A DNA stretch of 64,000 bases from Zingiber officinale. Taxonomy: Eukaryota; Streptophyta; Magnoliopsida; Zingiberales; Zingiberaceae. Made by a program: the position numbers and the translations under genes. Of the stretch, positions 23,990 through 33,404 are shown piece by piece (position 1 is the stretch's first letter; every line of letters begins with the position of its first letter). A model generated the notes under the pieces. The model saw nothing but the letters and a program-made list of their open reading frames with translations. It did no database searches and was not told where the DNA came from. The DNA lies in assembly GCF_018446385.1 (NCBI RefSeq), contig NC_055987.1:5417705-5481704 (forward strand), given 5' to 3'.

Positions 23990-24096
23990 ATACTTTTCTC
24001 GACTTTTTGGCTAAGATTAAGTATGATATTAAATTAATTTTTTATAAGTCTACTTAGATTCTCGAACGTCACTCTAGCATGGGTCTAGCACACCCT
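23990..24096 (+). pseudogene. decayed U2 snRNA gene copy A
   Basis: TTCTCGACTTTTTGGCTAAG followed by ATTAAGTA is the U2 snRNA 5' end with mostly C-to-T or G-to-A changes. It jumps to GATATTAAATTAATTTTTTA, the U2 Sm-site region, so the stem-loop II part is deleted. Upstream, TTTATAAATA (from about 23,955) could be a TATA box. GTTTCACATTT (about 23,914-23,924) resembles a mutated plant USE (GTCCCACATCG) about 33 bp before it, the spacing known for plant Pol II snRNA genes. Confidence 0.65.
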
Positions 24097-24109
24097 TACT
24101 CAATTTATG

Positions 24110-24235
24110 GGCGACCTTTTGGGTAAGATTAAGTATAGTATTTGTTCTTATTAGTTTAGTATTTGATATGAAAAATTAAATTAATTTTTTATAAAGGAGA
24201 GTTTGTTACTCGAATGTGTTCATATATTATATTAC
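24110..24235 (+). pseudogene. decayed U2 snRNA gene copy B
   Basis: CGACCTTTTGGGTAAGATTA then AGTATAGTATTTGTTCTTAT and TAGTTTAGTATTTGATATG follow U2 nucleotides of about 12-68 closely, with mostly C-to-T changes (CAG to TAG, ATC to ATT). Next comes AAATTAAATTAATTTTTTA, the Sm region. The 5' end lacks ATACCTTTCTC. With copy A it forms a tandem pair about 120 bp apart. Confidence 0.7.
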
Positions 24236-24256
24236 ACACTCAACCAGGGGCAAAGT

Positions 24257-24453
24257 TGTTGGGGTTGCAATGTTACAAATATAGTCTCACATTGAAAACA
24301 CATAGGAAATATCATGAGTTTATAAGAGAAAAGATATCTCTATTGGAATGAGGCCTTTTGGGTAGAGCCCAAGAGAAAAATCATGAAGGCTTAGGCCCAA
24401 AGTGGACAATATCATATCATTGTAGAGATATCTAAATTCTTTTCGATCCAACA
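24257..24453 (+). repeat. short Copia 5' LTR (197 bp)
   Basis: It begins TGTTGGGGTTGC and ends GATCCAACA. It is followed at 24,456 by TGGTATCAGAACCC, a primer-binding site complementary to the initiator tRNA-Met 3' end, as is usual in Copia elements. No matching 3' LTR was found in the window. Confidence 0.7.
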
Positions 24454-25330
24454 AGTGGTATCAGAACCCACCTAAATTCGAGGGAGATTTCGCATCGTGG
24501 AAGAAACGAATGGAGGTATTTTTCAAAATCGATTTTGAAATATTATTAATAATTAAATATGATTTTGTAACCCCCAAAAATCCCCAAGGAGAAGAAAAAG
24601 AAGAGTATCACTGGACCAAGAAGGAGCAAGTAGACTTCGTAGCGAACGGACGAGCTGAATTCTACTTGCTTAGTGTGCTACCACCTCAGGAAGTAAATCG
24701 GATCAGAAATTACAACTCCGCGAAGGAGCTCTGGAAAAGTTTTTGGAGTTACATGAAGGGACTTCCGAAACAAAGCTTGCGAGACGAGACGTGCTCCGGA
24801 ATCAACTGACGAACCTCCGGTTGGAAGAAGGATAGTCAGTAGCACAACTACACGGAAGAATTAAGGAGCTGATTATCAGACTAAAAAACCTCGGAGAAAC
24901 GGTAACGAATCGGGACGCACAAAGGTATGCGTTAAATGCATTCCCAAGAACATCCGAATGAACAACTATAGTAGATTCCTACTATATATCTAAGGATCTC
25001 GAGGTAAGTACTTCAGAAAGTTTTTCTTCTATTTTCGAATTACACGAATCTCAGTACGCAGGACAAAGAAAAAACGAGTCAGAACGTTGCCTTGAAGGTA
25101 AGAACCAACGATTCAGACTCCGACGAATCAATTGATGAAAACGAAGCAGCTCTTCTGGTAAGAAAACTCAATAAATTTGTACAGTCTAATAAGTTTAAAT
25201 CGCAGACAAAGAGAGATGATCGAAACAAAAGGAAGGCCCTATGCTACAATTGCAACGAGGAAGGATACATCTAGGATGACTGCCCAAAATTAAAGAAAAG
25301 GGACAAGGAGAAAGAAAAGTCTCAAAGACT
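24454..25330 (+). pseudogene. Copia gag relic (UBN2-type with zinc knuckle)
   Basis: The frame from 24,510 resembles Copia UBN2 gag (MEVFFKIDFEILLIIKYDF, SAKELWKSF) and breaks by frameshift near 24,745. Pieces then continue in other frames (RRDVLRNQLTNLRLEEG; LHGRIKELIIRLKNLGE) with stops. The zinc knuckle at about 25,240 reads CYNCNEEGYI then TAG, then DDCPK. The knuckle His is Tyr and the next codon is a stop, so nucleic-acid binding is lost. It cannot make a functional protein. Confidence 0.75.
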
Positions 25331-26452
25331 GACATCCTCTAAACGCAAGAGTCTGAAGGCCACATGGGATGAATCATCGTCCTCCGAATTGGAAGTCGAA
25401 GTCTACGCCGGAGTTGCTCTAACAGCAATCCACCAAGATGAAGATGAGACCTGCTAAAAAATGAGCATAGATGAAGGGAGAAGATCATCAAAAGAAGAAA
25501 GTAGTGATGACGGGGCATCAAAAATTGAGGTAAGTGAGGTATGTGCTCTATCTCCCAAACAGTCCTTTAAATTTATTAAAAGTCTTGCTAAAGATCTAGT
25601 TAAACTAGAAAAGGAAAATGATGAATTAAAATTAAATTTAGCAAAAGCATGTCTTCTATAATTGTATGATAATCTAAAATTAGAAAATAAAAAATTAAAA
25701 ATAGACATCGAAAAATTGAAAAATGACCATGCATACTTGAATAACTTTCAAAAATTAGAATTTATGGTAAGTTAAATTGATATATTAGACATCATCAAGG
25801 CCAACTTAGAAAAATTCTCAAAGAATATATACCTCCTAAATTTTTGATTAACCCAATAGGAAGGAACCTATATTAGATTCCAAAATCTTGTTTAGATTAA
25901 AACATGTTTTTATTAAGGCTTTCAGAAAGAGTTAAATATTTAAATTCTTTAAAAGACTTTGTCTAGAAGTGGTTGATGATCCAATAACCATGAAGGCCTA
26001 GTGCCTCGCTACAGCTTAGAAGCTGATTATCGAATTAAAATGTTTAATTGAGAAACTGATAAGTAATTAAGATAATGCTTTTAAATTCTTGTCAACTATT
26101 TAAAACATTTCAATTTTTTTTTTTGAAATTTCTAACTTGGAAGTTACTTCAAATTTTGTTTAACTTGAAAATTTGTAACATGAAAAGTTTTATTCGGATT
26201 TTTTTTAAAAAAGAATTTGTACATTAATTCTTTTGATGTGATCAAAGGAGGGGAAATATGTACAAGTTTAGGGGGAGAAAATTATTATAACTTTGGAGAA
26301 TATTTTTTAGAAAATTTTTAATTTAAATGTTATAATTACTTTTATTGCAATTTTTATGCTTAAATTGTTAGTATGGTAATTTCTTTAAATTATTACTTGT
26401 TTGTTTTACCCTAACTTAAACTTGGATTGATGCACATCAAAAAGGGGGAGAT
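25331..26452 (+). mobile_element. remaining internal Copia-type sequence and polypurine tract
   Basis: It includes an acidic/coiled frame at 25,461-25,661 (SFKFIKSLAKDLVKLEKEND), typical of the C-terminal part of long Copia gag, then AT-rich non-coding DNA with purine runs. It ends in AAAAAGGGGGAGAT (26,439-26,452), the polypurine tract of the next LTR. No protease, integrase or reverse transcriptase is seen, so pol is deleted or absent. Confidence 0.6.
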
Positions 26453-27334
26453 TGTTGGACTTTGTGGTTGTTTGATGTGATCAACCAAGTTAGGTTGGGT
26501 CCTGTTTTGTTTTAATCCATGTGTTTAAGTGTGCAAGAACTTAGGAACGCAGGAAGTTGAGCGGAAGACGTAGCTGACGAGAAGGACGACACGGGAAGGG
26601 AGCCGACGAGCTCGATGCGTCCGAAGGATGAAAGAGCTGCGGAAGAGTACACTGATGGATGAGAAGAATGTACGCGACGTTCGAGTGACGAGAAGCCGGA
26701 GCGGAAGTCTGCTCGAGGAGAAGGCCGGGAATTGGGTTTGGGTGAGCCCTATTTCGGTTGGCCGCAATCACCCAAGCGATCGGAGTTTCTGAAGGTCTAA
26801 AGGAGCTGGAAAAGCAAGCTGAAGGCGCCCTCAATGCAGTGTTGAGGGCGCCCTCCATGTCTTGGAGGCACCCTCCATGCCTTGGAGGCGGCCTCAATGC
26901 CATTGAGGGTCCCCTCAAACCAGTCAATTTGACCGTTTGCGAATGGATAAAAGTTTATCCACTCATCTTACCTACGAGGCACCCTCCACCCCTTAGGAGG
27001 CACCCTCAAGTCTTTAGATAGAATTTCCAGGAGTTATAAAAAGACCCCTAGAGCTAGGAAATAATCAATCAACTCTTGTACTAACTTCCTAGCAATTCTT
27101 AGAGCTTTCAGTGTGTAAAAAACTTCTTCGCCTTCAAAGAAGGAGATTCTTAGTGAGCTGTTCAACCGCCTTGGATTAACAACCACTCAGGTTGTAACCA
27201 AGTCAACTGCTGAGTCTTCTTTAATTCTGTTATTTTATTATTGTTGCATTTTTAGAGTTGAAAGAACGAGGATGGTATTTTTTTTTATTTTAGGCAATTC
27301 ACCCCTCCCCTTTTGCCAGCCCGCTGCGCCAACA
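26453..27334 (+). repeat. LTR (882 bp) of a second Copia-type family
   Basis: It starts TGTTGGACTTTG after a polypurine tract and ends GCGCCAACA. It is unlike the 197-bp LTR at 24,257, so the two ends do not belong to one simple element. The middle (26,819-27,010) holds several strong hairpins (see findings). The frames in its GC-rich part are not genes. Confidence 0.7.
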
Positions 27335-27398
27335 GAAGCCACGTATAGCTTTGACCTAGTGCGGGTAGTTGCCCCACCTCAATTTTTTGTAAGTACCC

Positions 27399-27587
27399 TT
27401 AGAGGTGCACTATCGCTAATTTTAAATTGGTCTCAGCAGCCACCGCCTCCGTAGCTATCACCTTGGACTTCTCGTAGTCAGAAGACGAAGAGTCGTCATC
27501 ACTGTAGAACTTCTCCTTTATGTGATTGAAAAGCAACTCATCGCGCCCCGCCATCGCCTGATTCATGTCCTTAAACCCTCTCTTCAT
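27399..27587 (-). pseudogene. possible reticulon-like (RTNLB) N-terminal fragment
   Basis: The frame has FNHIKEKFYSDDDSSSSDYE, which resembles the acidic, serine-rich N-terminus of plant reticulon-like B proteins (KISEKFHxxDSSSSSDSDDE type). There is no conserved FGREKPVH stretch or hairpin membrane domain after it; the frame runs out as LKLAIVHL. If correct, it is a captured or broken first exon. Composition alone could also explain it. Confidence 0.3.
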
Positions 27588-27736
27588 CTTCAGTTCTCGA
27601 ACTTGAGATTAGCATAATGACATGTCTGACATTCTCAGGTCCGCTATTCATTAAGAAGAAAAATTCTTAATAATACGCCGTAACTGAGTCTCAAATTATA
27701 AAATGAATCATAATACGATCACATGGACTAGTACTG

Positions 27737-28140
27737 TTGAGCTGAGTCGTGCACATGTGTTGGCACCCTTCAGTTGATCGCGGTCGCATCATATTCAGGG
27801 CCAATGTCATTGTGCTAATCGTGGCAATTAATTTATTTGAACTAGTTCACCCTCGTAATTTATTTAGCCAGGTTAAAAATACAACAAGAGTTCAATTTAT
27901 GAAATCGTGACAAAGCAAACACAATGGATCGAGCAAGAGCTGAGCCGTGTACATGTATCGGCACCCTTCAGTTGATCGCAATCGCATCATATTCGGGGCC
28001 GATGCCATTGTACTAATCGTGTCTTAATTTATTTGAACTAGTTCACCCTCATAATTTATGTAGCTTGATTAAAAATACAAGAAGAGTTCAATTTCTGATA
28101 TCGTGACAAAGGGAACAATGGATCGAACACACTATAATGC
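27737..28140. repeat. direct duplication, two units of about 200 bp
   Basis: Unit 1 (about 27,737-27,938) and unit 2 (about 27,939-28,140) share GGCACCCTTCAGTTGATCGC, CATCATATTC, GAACTAGTTCACCCTC and TCGTGACAAAG with about 10-15% differences. A partial third copy (CATAATTTATTTAGCC, AAAAATACAACAAGAG) lies at 40,787-40,840, just 3' of the reductase gene. Confidence 0.75.
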
Positions 28141-28410
28141 TAATAAAACTAACTGATCAAAAGAGTTGAATGGATCAGGAGTTAGAGTAAGGCAAGACTT
28201 GGGTTCGTTAGGCATAAAAAAAATGCTCAAATGATTAGAATGGACACAATACAAGTCAAATTGGTTGATCAAACATACATGTTTGATCAAATATGAATTG
28301 ACCTTTTCATTTATCCTTATGTCTGGTTAATACAATCAAATTGAATAATTTTAGCTATGGTTCCATTATTTTAAAGATATTTATTAGCTCGAATGAAGAA
28401 GAGTTTTTAA
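28141..28410. other. repeat-derived flank
   Basis: No gene. Parts (ATCAAATATGAATTGACCTT and AAAGATATTTATTAG) recur at 44,017-44,045 and 45,513-45,530, so this is an interspersed repeat. Confidence 0.5.
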
Positions 28411-28600
28411 ATTTTTTATATTAATATTTATTTTTTTAGTCTTAACATTTGTTTCATGTTTGGTATAGCTTATCGATATCATTTACAATAGTCTTTTTCA
28501 AGTAAAATATAGAATTTTACCATCAAAATATTTTCTATTTAGATTTTTTATGTTTATTAAAAATATATATTTTCCTATGAAATTATCAATACCTTAAAAC
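28411..28600. repeat. left unit of a local tandem duplication split by the TR-GAG element
   Basis: The sequence from TTTTTTATATTAATATTT to ACCTTAAAAC is repeated with few changes at 36,123-36,317. A third partial start (CTTACCTTAAAGTATATAG) follows at about 36,321. Without the element, the period would be about 234 bp. Confidence 0.75.
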
Positions 28601-28618
28601 TGTTGGTGCAATATCCCT

Positions 28619-29386
28619 CAGGTCAAGGTTGACCTGGGTAACCAAGCTGAGTCTTGGTTTGGGTTTAGATGTTTGACAATAAGATATTGATTGAAGAAGA
28701 GTCAAGTAGGTCAAGGTTGACTGGATACTTGACTGGGAAGTCCTAACTGGGATGTTAGGCAAAATGAAAGTCCTGGTGAGTGAAGCCAGGCAGAAGAAAA
28801 GTCCTGGTGAGTGAAGCCAGGCAGATGAAAGTTCTAGTGAGTGAAGCTAGGCAGATGGAAACCCTGGTGAGTGAAGCCAGGTGAAAGTCCTAGTGAGTGA
28901 AGCTAGGCAGATGGAAAACCCTAGTGAGTGAAGCTAGGTGAAAGCCCTGGTGAGTGAAGCCAGGTGAAAGTCCTAGTGAGTAAAGCTAGGCAGATGGAAA
29001 ACCCTAGTGAGTAAAGCTAGGTGAAAGCCCTGGTGAGTGAAGCCAGGCAAGGGAAAATCCAGATGGATCAAGGATGATCGGACATCTGGTGCTGGGAAGT
29101 CCAAGTAGGTCAAAGGATTGACTGGATACTTGGCAAGGAAGGAAGTCCAGATGGGTCAAGGTTGACCAGACATCTGGTGGAAGTCCAAGTAGGTCAATGG
29201 AGTGACCGGATACTTGGCACGACGAGTAAAAGTCCAAGTGGGTCAAAGGGATTGACCGGACACTTGGTGGGGAGTCCTGGCAGGTCAAGGGAGTGACCAG
29301 ATGCGAGGCATGATGTACCAACAGGTCAAGGTTGACCGGATGTTGGTTAGGGAGGTTTGGGACTTGGTTTTGGGCAAAAACCAAGT
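28619..29386 (+). repeat. array of about 21 distinct hairpins with co-varying arms
   Basis: Ten units of CCTGGTGAGTGAAGCCAGG or CCTAGTGAGTGAAGCTAGG start at 28,772, 28,803, 28,833, 28,863, 28,889, 28,920, 28,946, 28,972, 29,003 and 29,029. Longer hairpins have arms CCAGATG/CATCTGG (29,059-29,089; 29,147-29,177), CCAAGTA/TACTTGG (29,101-29,133; 29,185-29,217), CCAAGTG/CACTTGG (29,234-29,267), CCAACA/TGTTGG (29,318-29,346) and ACTTGGTTTT/AAAACCAAGT (29,362-29,386). Most longer ones enclose a second GGTCAA/TTGACC pair. Confidence 0.85.
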
Positions 29387-29665
29387 GCTGGATCGATCCG
29401 TGGATCGATCCAGGCTGTGGATCGATCAGTGGATCGATCCAGATTCTTCCCAGCGAACAGAAAGCTTCTGGATCGATCCGTGGATCGATCCAGAGGTCCC
29501 GATCGATCAGCCGATCGATCGGGACGATGCTGCTTCGCACGATAAGCGCTGGATCGATCCGTGGATCGATCCAGGCGCATTTCGCGCGATAAGCGCTGGA
29601 TCGATCCGTGGATCGATCCAAAGCCTCCCCGATCGATTCGGAACATTCGAATCGATCGGGATCCG
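29387..29665 (+). repeat. GATCGATC palindrome cluster in the 5' LTR
   Basis: Seven dyads occur, most being two GGATCGATCC blocks two bases apart with flanking bases that also pair. One (29,496-29,525) has arms GTCCCGATCGATC and GATCGATCGGGAC. The last (about 29,628-29,660) has arms CCCGATCGATTCG and CGAATCGATCGGG. They keep several frames open on both strands, so the long frames here are not proteins. Confidence 0.9.
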
Positions 29666-30185
29666 ACCGTTGCGTCGGGTTTAAAGCCGCAGGCGAGCGT
29701 GGTCTTCGGCATCTCTTTACGAGCTCTTCTCAGATTCATTCCAGCTCCTCCACAGCTCTCTACAAGCACGTGATCGCCAGTTCTTGAAGGTTCTTGGAGG
29801 CTTTCCAAGTCAAGAGGCGGATCTATTGCAAGAGGAAGAAGTTAGGGTTAGGGTTTTTACGGCACATCTTGTAAGCTTTTGCTTAACTTGTATTTCCCTT
29901 TCTTCTTCTTGTATTGAGAGTGTTGTAGGGCTTCTCCGCCTTTGGTAGTTACCATAAAGGAGTGTTATTCATAGTGGAGGGTGTGTGCGTTGGTGTGGAT
30001 CCTTGGATTAGTCACCTCTTGTGAGGTGGATACCAAGTAAAATCCTAGTGTTAGCGTGTTTGTGTTTGTTTCTGTATTTTCCGCTGCACATCCAAGAAGA
30101 AACAAGCAACGCTAAGCAACGCCGAGCACCGAGCGAACGCGACGAGCTATTCACCCCCCCTCTAGCTACTTTTGGTCCTAACAAG

Positions 30186-30199
30186 TGGTATCAGAGGGA
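30186..30199 (+). promoter_or_regulatory. primer-binding site
   Basis: TGGTATCAGAGGGA begins two bases after the 5' LTR. The first 11 bases match the complement of the initiator tRNA-Met 3' end used by Copia elements; the last bases differ. Confidence 0.8.
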
Positions 30200-30308
30200 G
30201 GTTGCTCGAATCATCGCCGGAAGGGTCAAGCATAACAAGAAAAGCTAGAGGGTGAAGAAGTTGGAGCAAATTCTTCAAGTTCAAGATTTTATCAAGCTCA
30301 ACTTCAAG

Positions 30309-31793
30309 ATGCAATTCCAAGATGTACTTGGATTTGACACAAGGGTGGCTCCACCATACACTTCTACGAGTTTCGATTCTTGGAAATCAAGAATCGAAAA
30401 TTTTCTTATGATGGAGATAGAGCAATGGTTTGCTCTAATGGAAGGCTTCAAGGCTCCAAGAAATTCAAAGGGCAAAGTTCTAAAGAAAAGCAAATGGAGC
30501 CCGGAGCAAGTCCAAAGGTGCGAGGCAAATGACAAAGTGACCAAGCTTTTGGTCAATTTATTGCCAAGCATCATCCTTTGCAAAATTGGAGAGTTTGAAG
30601 ATGCAAAGGAGCTATGGAGCAAATTGGCCAAGCTTCATGAAGAGATCCCCTCCACTGTACAAGATAATGAAGAATCCAGAGAGGGTGACTCTTTGGAGCA
30701 AGACCAAGAGGAGGACTCCGAGGTTGAGAGATGCTCAACCTCCGAAGAAGAGGAAATCCAAGAAACTTCATCCTCAAGGGAATGCAACGAAGGGAACAAG
30801 GAGGGAGCATACTCCTTGTTTCATGTTCAAGATGATGAAGCCTCCACCTCTAGAATTGAGGGGGAGCAATCCTTGGTGACACCGGAGCAAGAAGAAGAAG
30901 AAGCTTCTACATCTGGGTCAAGAGAAGAAGAGGAGGAAGAAGCTTCTACCTCCAAAAGTCAAGAAAAATCAAATGGAGGAGCAAGTGCCATCCCTACACA
31001 AGAAGGTATAAATGTTTCAATTAAAAATAAAAATCATATAATATGTTTTGAGTGTAGGGAAAGTGGGCACTACAAGAGCAAGTGTCCCAACTTGGCCAAG
31101 AAGAAGGGTCAAGTGACGAAAAAGGGCAAGGAGAAGCCCAAGGAGACCACCCCCGGGACAAAGAAGAGCAAGGAGCACATTGTGTGCTTCTTGTGTCAAC
31201 AAAAAGGGCATTACCGAAGTCAATGCCCCAAGGGGAAGAAGATGGTCAAGGCTCATGGAGGAAGCTCTAGTCAAGGGGGAGCCTCTAAGGTAAAGAAGAA
31301 GGTAACATTTATTGAGCCTACTCCTCTACATTATGGTAAAAAGCATGATAGTTCAAATTTATATCATTTTAATGCTATTTACCATGAAAATAGAAAGCAT
31401 GATAGTGTTAAAGAAAAACATATAGCTTTTCATGCTAAAACTACTACACCTAAGGCTAGGATTGTAGGTAAAAATCTAGGCGTAAACTCTAAGGATTTTA
31501 GATACAAGCCTAGAAACAAAAATGCTCATGGGTCAAATACTAAGGACTTAGTGAGAGAAAATCAAGTCTTGAGGTCAAGACTTGATAAAATGGAAAAGAC
31601 CCTAAAAAGGATGGAAAATATCCTATTAGGGCAAAATGAGCATAACCTAGGTCTAGGAGCACAAAGGTCATCTAATGGCCATAGAGGTTTGGGATACAAA
31701 CCAAAGGCTAAGAAGGATGTGCCCTCTTACCATAGAGTTCCATATAGCTATGGAACAAACCCTAGGTCTAGTGGTCAAGCCAAAAAATACTAG
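30309..31793 (+). CDS. gag: Gag polyprotein of the TR-GAG-like element, 494 aa
   Basis: This is the nucleocapsid/capsid protein that would package element RNA. The N-terminal third is a UBN2-type gag domain (FDSWKSRIENFLMMEIEQWF; FEDAKELWSKLAKLHEE). A long acidic Ser/Glu-rich linker follows (about residues 130-240). Two CCHC zinc knuckles come next, CFECRESGHYKSKC and CFLCQQKGHYRSQC, then a basic coiled tail (RENQVLRSRLDKMEKTLKRM). The start is the first ATG at 30,309; the frame is open from 30,252. It ends at a TAG after an A-run (about 31,781-31,790). The continuation in the +1 frame is still gag-like, so the native protein was longer and this copy is frameshifted near its C-terminus. Both knuckles are intact. 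Confidence 0.85.
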   Translation: MQFQDVLGFDTRVAPPYTSTSFDSWKSRIENFLMMEIEQWFALMEGFKAPRNSKGKVLKKSKWSPEQVQRCEANDKVTKLLVNLLPSIILCKIGEFEDAKELWSKLAKLHEEIPSTVQDNEESREGDSLEQDQEEDSEVERCSTSEEEEIQETSSSRECNEGNKEGAYSLFHVQDDEASTSRIEGEQSLVTPEQEEEEASTSGSREEEEEEASTSKSQEKSNGGASAIPTQEGINVSIKNKNHIICFECRESGHYKSKCPNLAKKKGQVTKKGKEKPKETTPGTKKSKEHIVCFLCQQKGHYRSQCPKGKKMVKAHGGSSSQGGASKVKKKVTFIEPTPLHYGKKHDSSNLYHFNAIYHENRKHDSVKEKHIAFHAKTTTPKARIVGKNLGVNSKDFRYKPRNKNAHGSNTKDLVRENQVLRSRLDKMEKTLKRMENILLGQNEHNLGLGAQRSSNGHRGLGYKPKAKKDVPSYHRVPYSYGTNPRSSGQAKKY

Positions 31794-32043
31794 GGAAGTC
31801 ATCCCTAAGAGTATTTTTGCAATAAATGTGACTAAGACTTCTAAGAAGTCTAAGAAAGTCACAAACAAGGTCACAAGGGAGGTTATCCCTAGAGTTGACC
31901 TAGAAAATGTGACCAAGGCTTCTAAGAAGCCCAACAAAGTCACTAGGAAGGTATCTAGGGAAGTTATCCCTAGTGAGTACCTAGAGCATCCAAGGAGCAC
32001 CAATAGGTGTTGGGTTCCTAGGAGCATCTTCTCTACCCCATAG
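31794..32043 (+). pseudogene. frameshifted C-terminal tail of gag
   Basis: In the frame shifted by one base, KPKNTREVIPKSIF continues to KVSREVIPSEYLEHPRSTN and CWVPRSIFSTP, then TAG. The repeated (T/S)REVIP motif and the CWVP ending are typical of the end of long Copia gag proteins. A single-base change in the A-run before 31,791 explains the break. Confidence 0.65.
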
Positions 32044-33400
32044 ATGGGTTAGAGAGTGTCAACTCCGATTAGAAGGGTAGTTAACCCAATTTTGAGGAAA
32101 TTGACACTCAAGGAGCATTTTCAAGGTTTAGTTAACCTTTGAAAATGAAATGAACCTATTATTTACTCCTTGAAAGAGTAAAATGTGCCTAATGGTGGAA
32201 GATTTGATTTTAATCTTAAATGGCACATATTGGAAAATTAATAAGAACTATCAAGTTGGGTTTTTGGTATGTTCTTAGGCAATTTAAGGCAATCCGGGCC
32301 TTAAATTTAAAAGTGCTGCTCTTGAGGAAAAATGGAATATGCCAACATTTGAGGACATGTTCATTTTAATTGGCATAAATTAATCAAGGGAATAAGAAAT
32401 GCAAACTTAGGCTTTGGCATTTTCTTGAAGCACTTTGGGCAAGCTAGGGTTTAAGTCTTAGGATTAGCTAAGATTAACGATACTTAGATAGGTAATCTAG
32501 GTATATTTTATTTATGCTAAACCTTGCCATGATTGTTTGCTCATAATATGCCATGACATCATATTTTATCTTATTTGTATTTTGCATTCATGACTTATCA
32601 TGAAAAATACAAAAATACCATGTCATGCCATACATACATCATGTAGTTATAGGAATCTTTCTTTTGAAAGCTATTTTATTTTGATGTATGCCATAACATT
32701 ATCATGCATTATGTTTATTTCCTTAAAAATTAAGGACATATGGCATTAGTTAAACAAGTGGCATTTGTTTACAACAAGTGGAATAAACAAGTGACATTTG
32801 TTTAACAAGTAAATCAACAAGTAACATCCTTTGTGGATGTCTACCTCTCAAAATGCCTAGATAGATATGCATGATCCCTAGAATAGGGCAAAACCAAAAT
32901 CTTACATCTCACAAAGACCTATAAGGTGACTTGTATGTGTTTTAGTGCATATTATATACAAGTGAGATGTTAGGATGATGAACAAAACTCAAGATGTTGA
33001 TTTAGTGCATTCTTTTGAGTTTTAAGTTCATCAAAACACATAGTTATGTGTTTTCCCATCATTGGGAAAGCTAATGTACAAGTCATGTGCATTATGCCCA
33101 AGGAACATGATGGGATATTGGTTTTGAAAATGTTTTTAAAATGTTTTTGGAAAACCTTGGTGAAGGCTATCTTTTGATAGTAATCACCATTGAATAGTTA
33201 GACACAAACTTGAAGAAAAACACTAAAGTTTTTGCAAGCTTTCAAGTTTGTGTCAATCTTTGAAAATATGATGTATTTTCATAGAAAGCTATTTTTCCAT
33301 GATTAAGTATGCCCTAAATAATGTCTACACGAAATTTCATAATTTTGGATTTTGTAGAATTTTCTAGGGGTTTCGTTGACCGAAATGGAATTTCAGCAAC
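32044..33400. other. non-coding internal region of the TR-GAG-like element
   Basis: AT-rich with no pol motifs. Repeated phrases such as CATGCCATACATACATCATG and ACAAGTGGAATAAACAAGTG occur between 32,550 and 32,830. Confidence 0.6.
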
Positions 33401-33404
33401 TATC

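Larger units (their letters stand above)
28601..30183 (+). repeat. 5' LTR, 1,583 bp
   Basis: TGTTGGTGCA to GGTCCTAACA. The left half is a hairpin array (28,619-29,386), then come the GATCGATC palindromes (29,387-29,665). The right part (29,700-30,183) is nearly identical in all three copies in this window. Confidence 0.9.

Noticed and set aside
26525..27021. Frames of 80-128 codons in the 882-bp LTR
   Set aside because: GC-rich hairpin region of an LTR; no domain.
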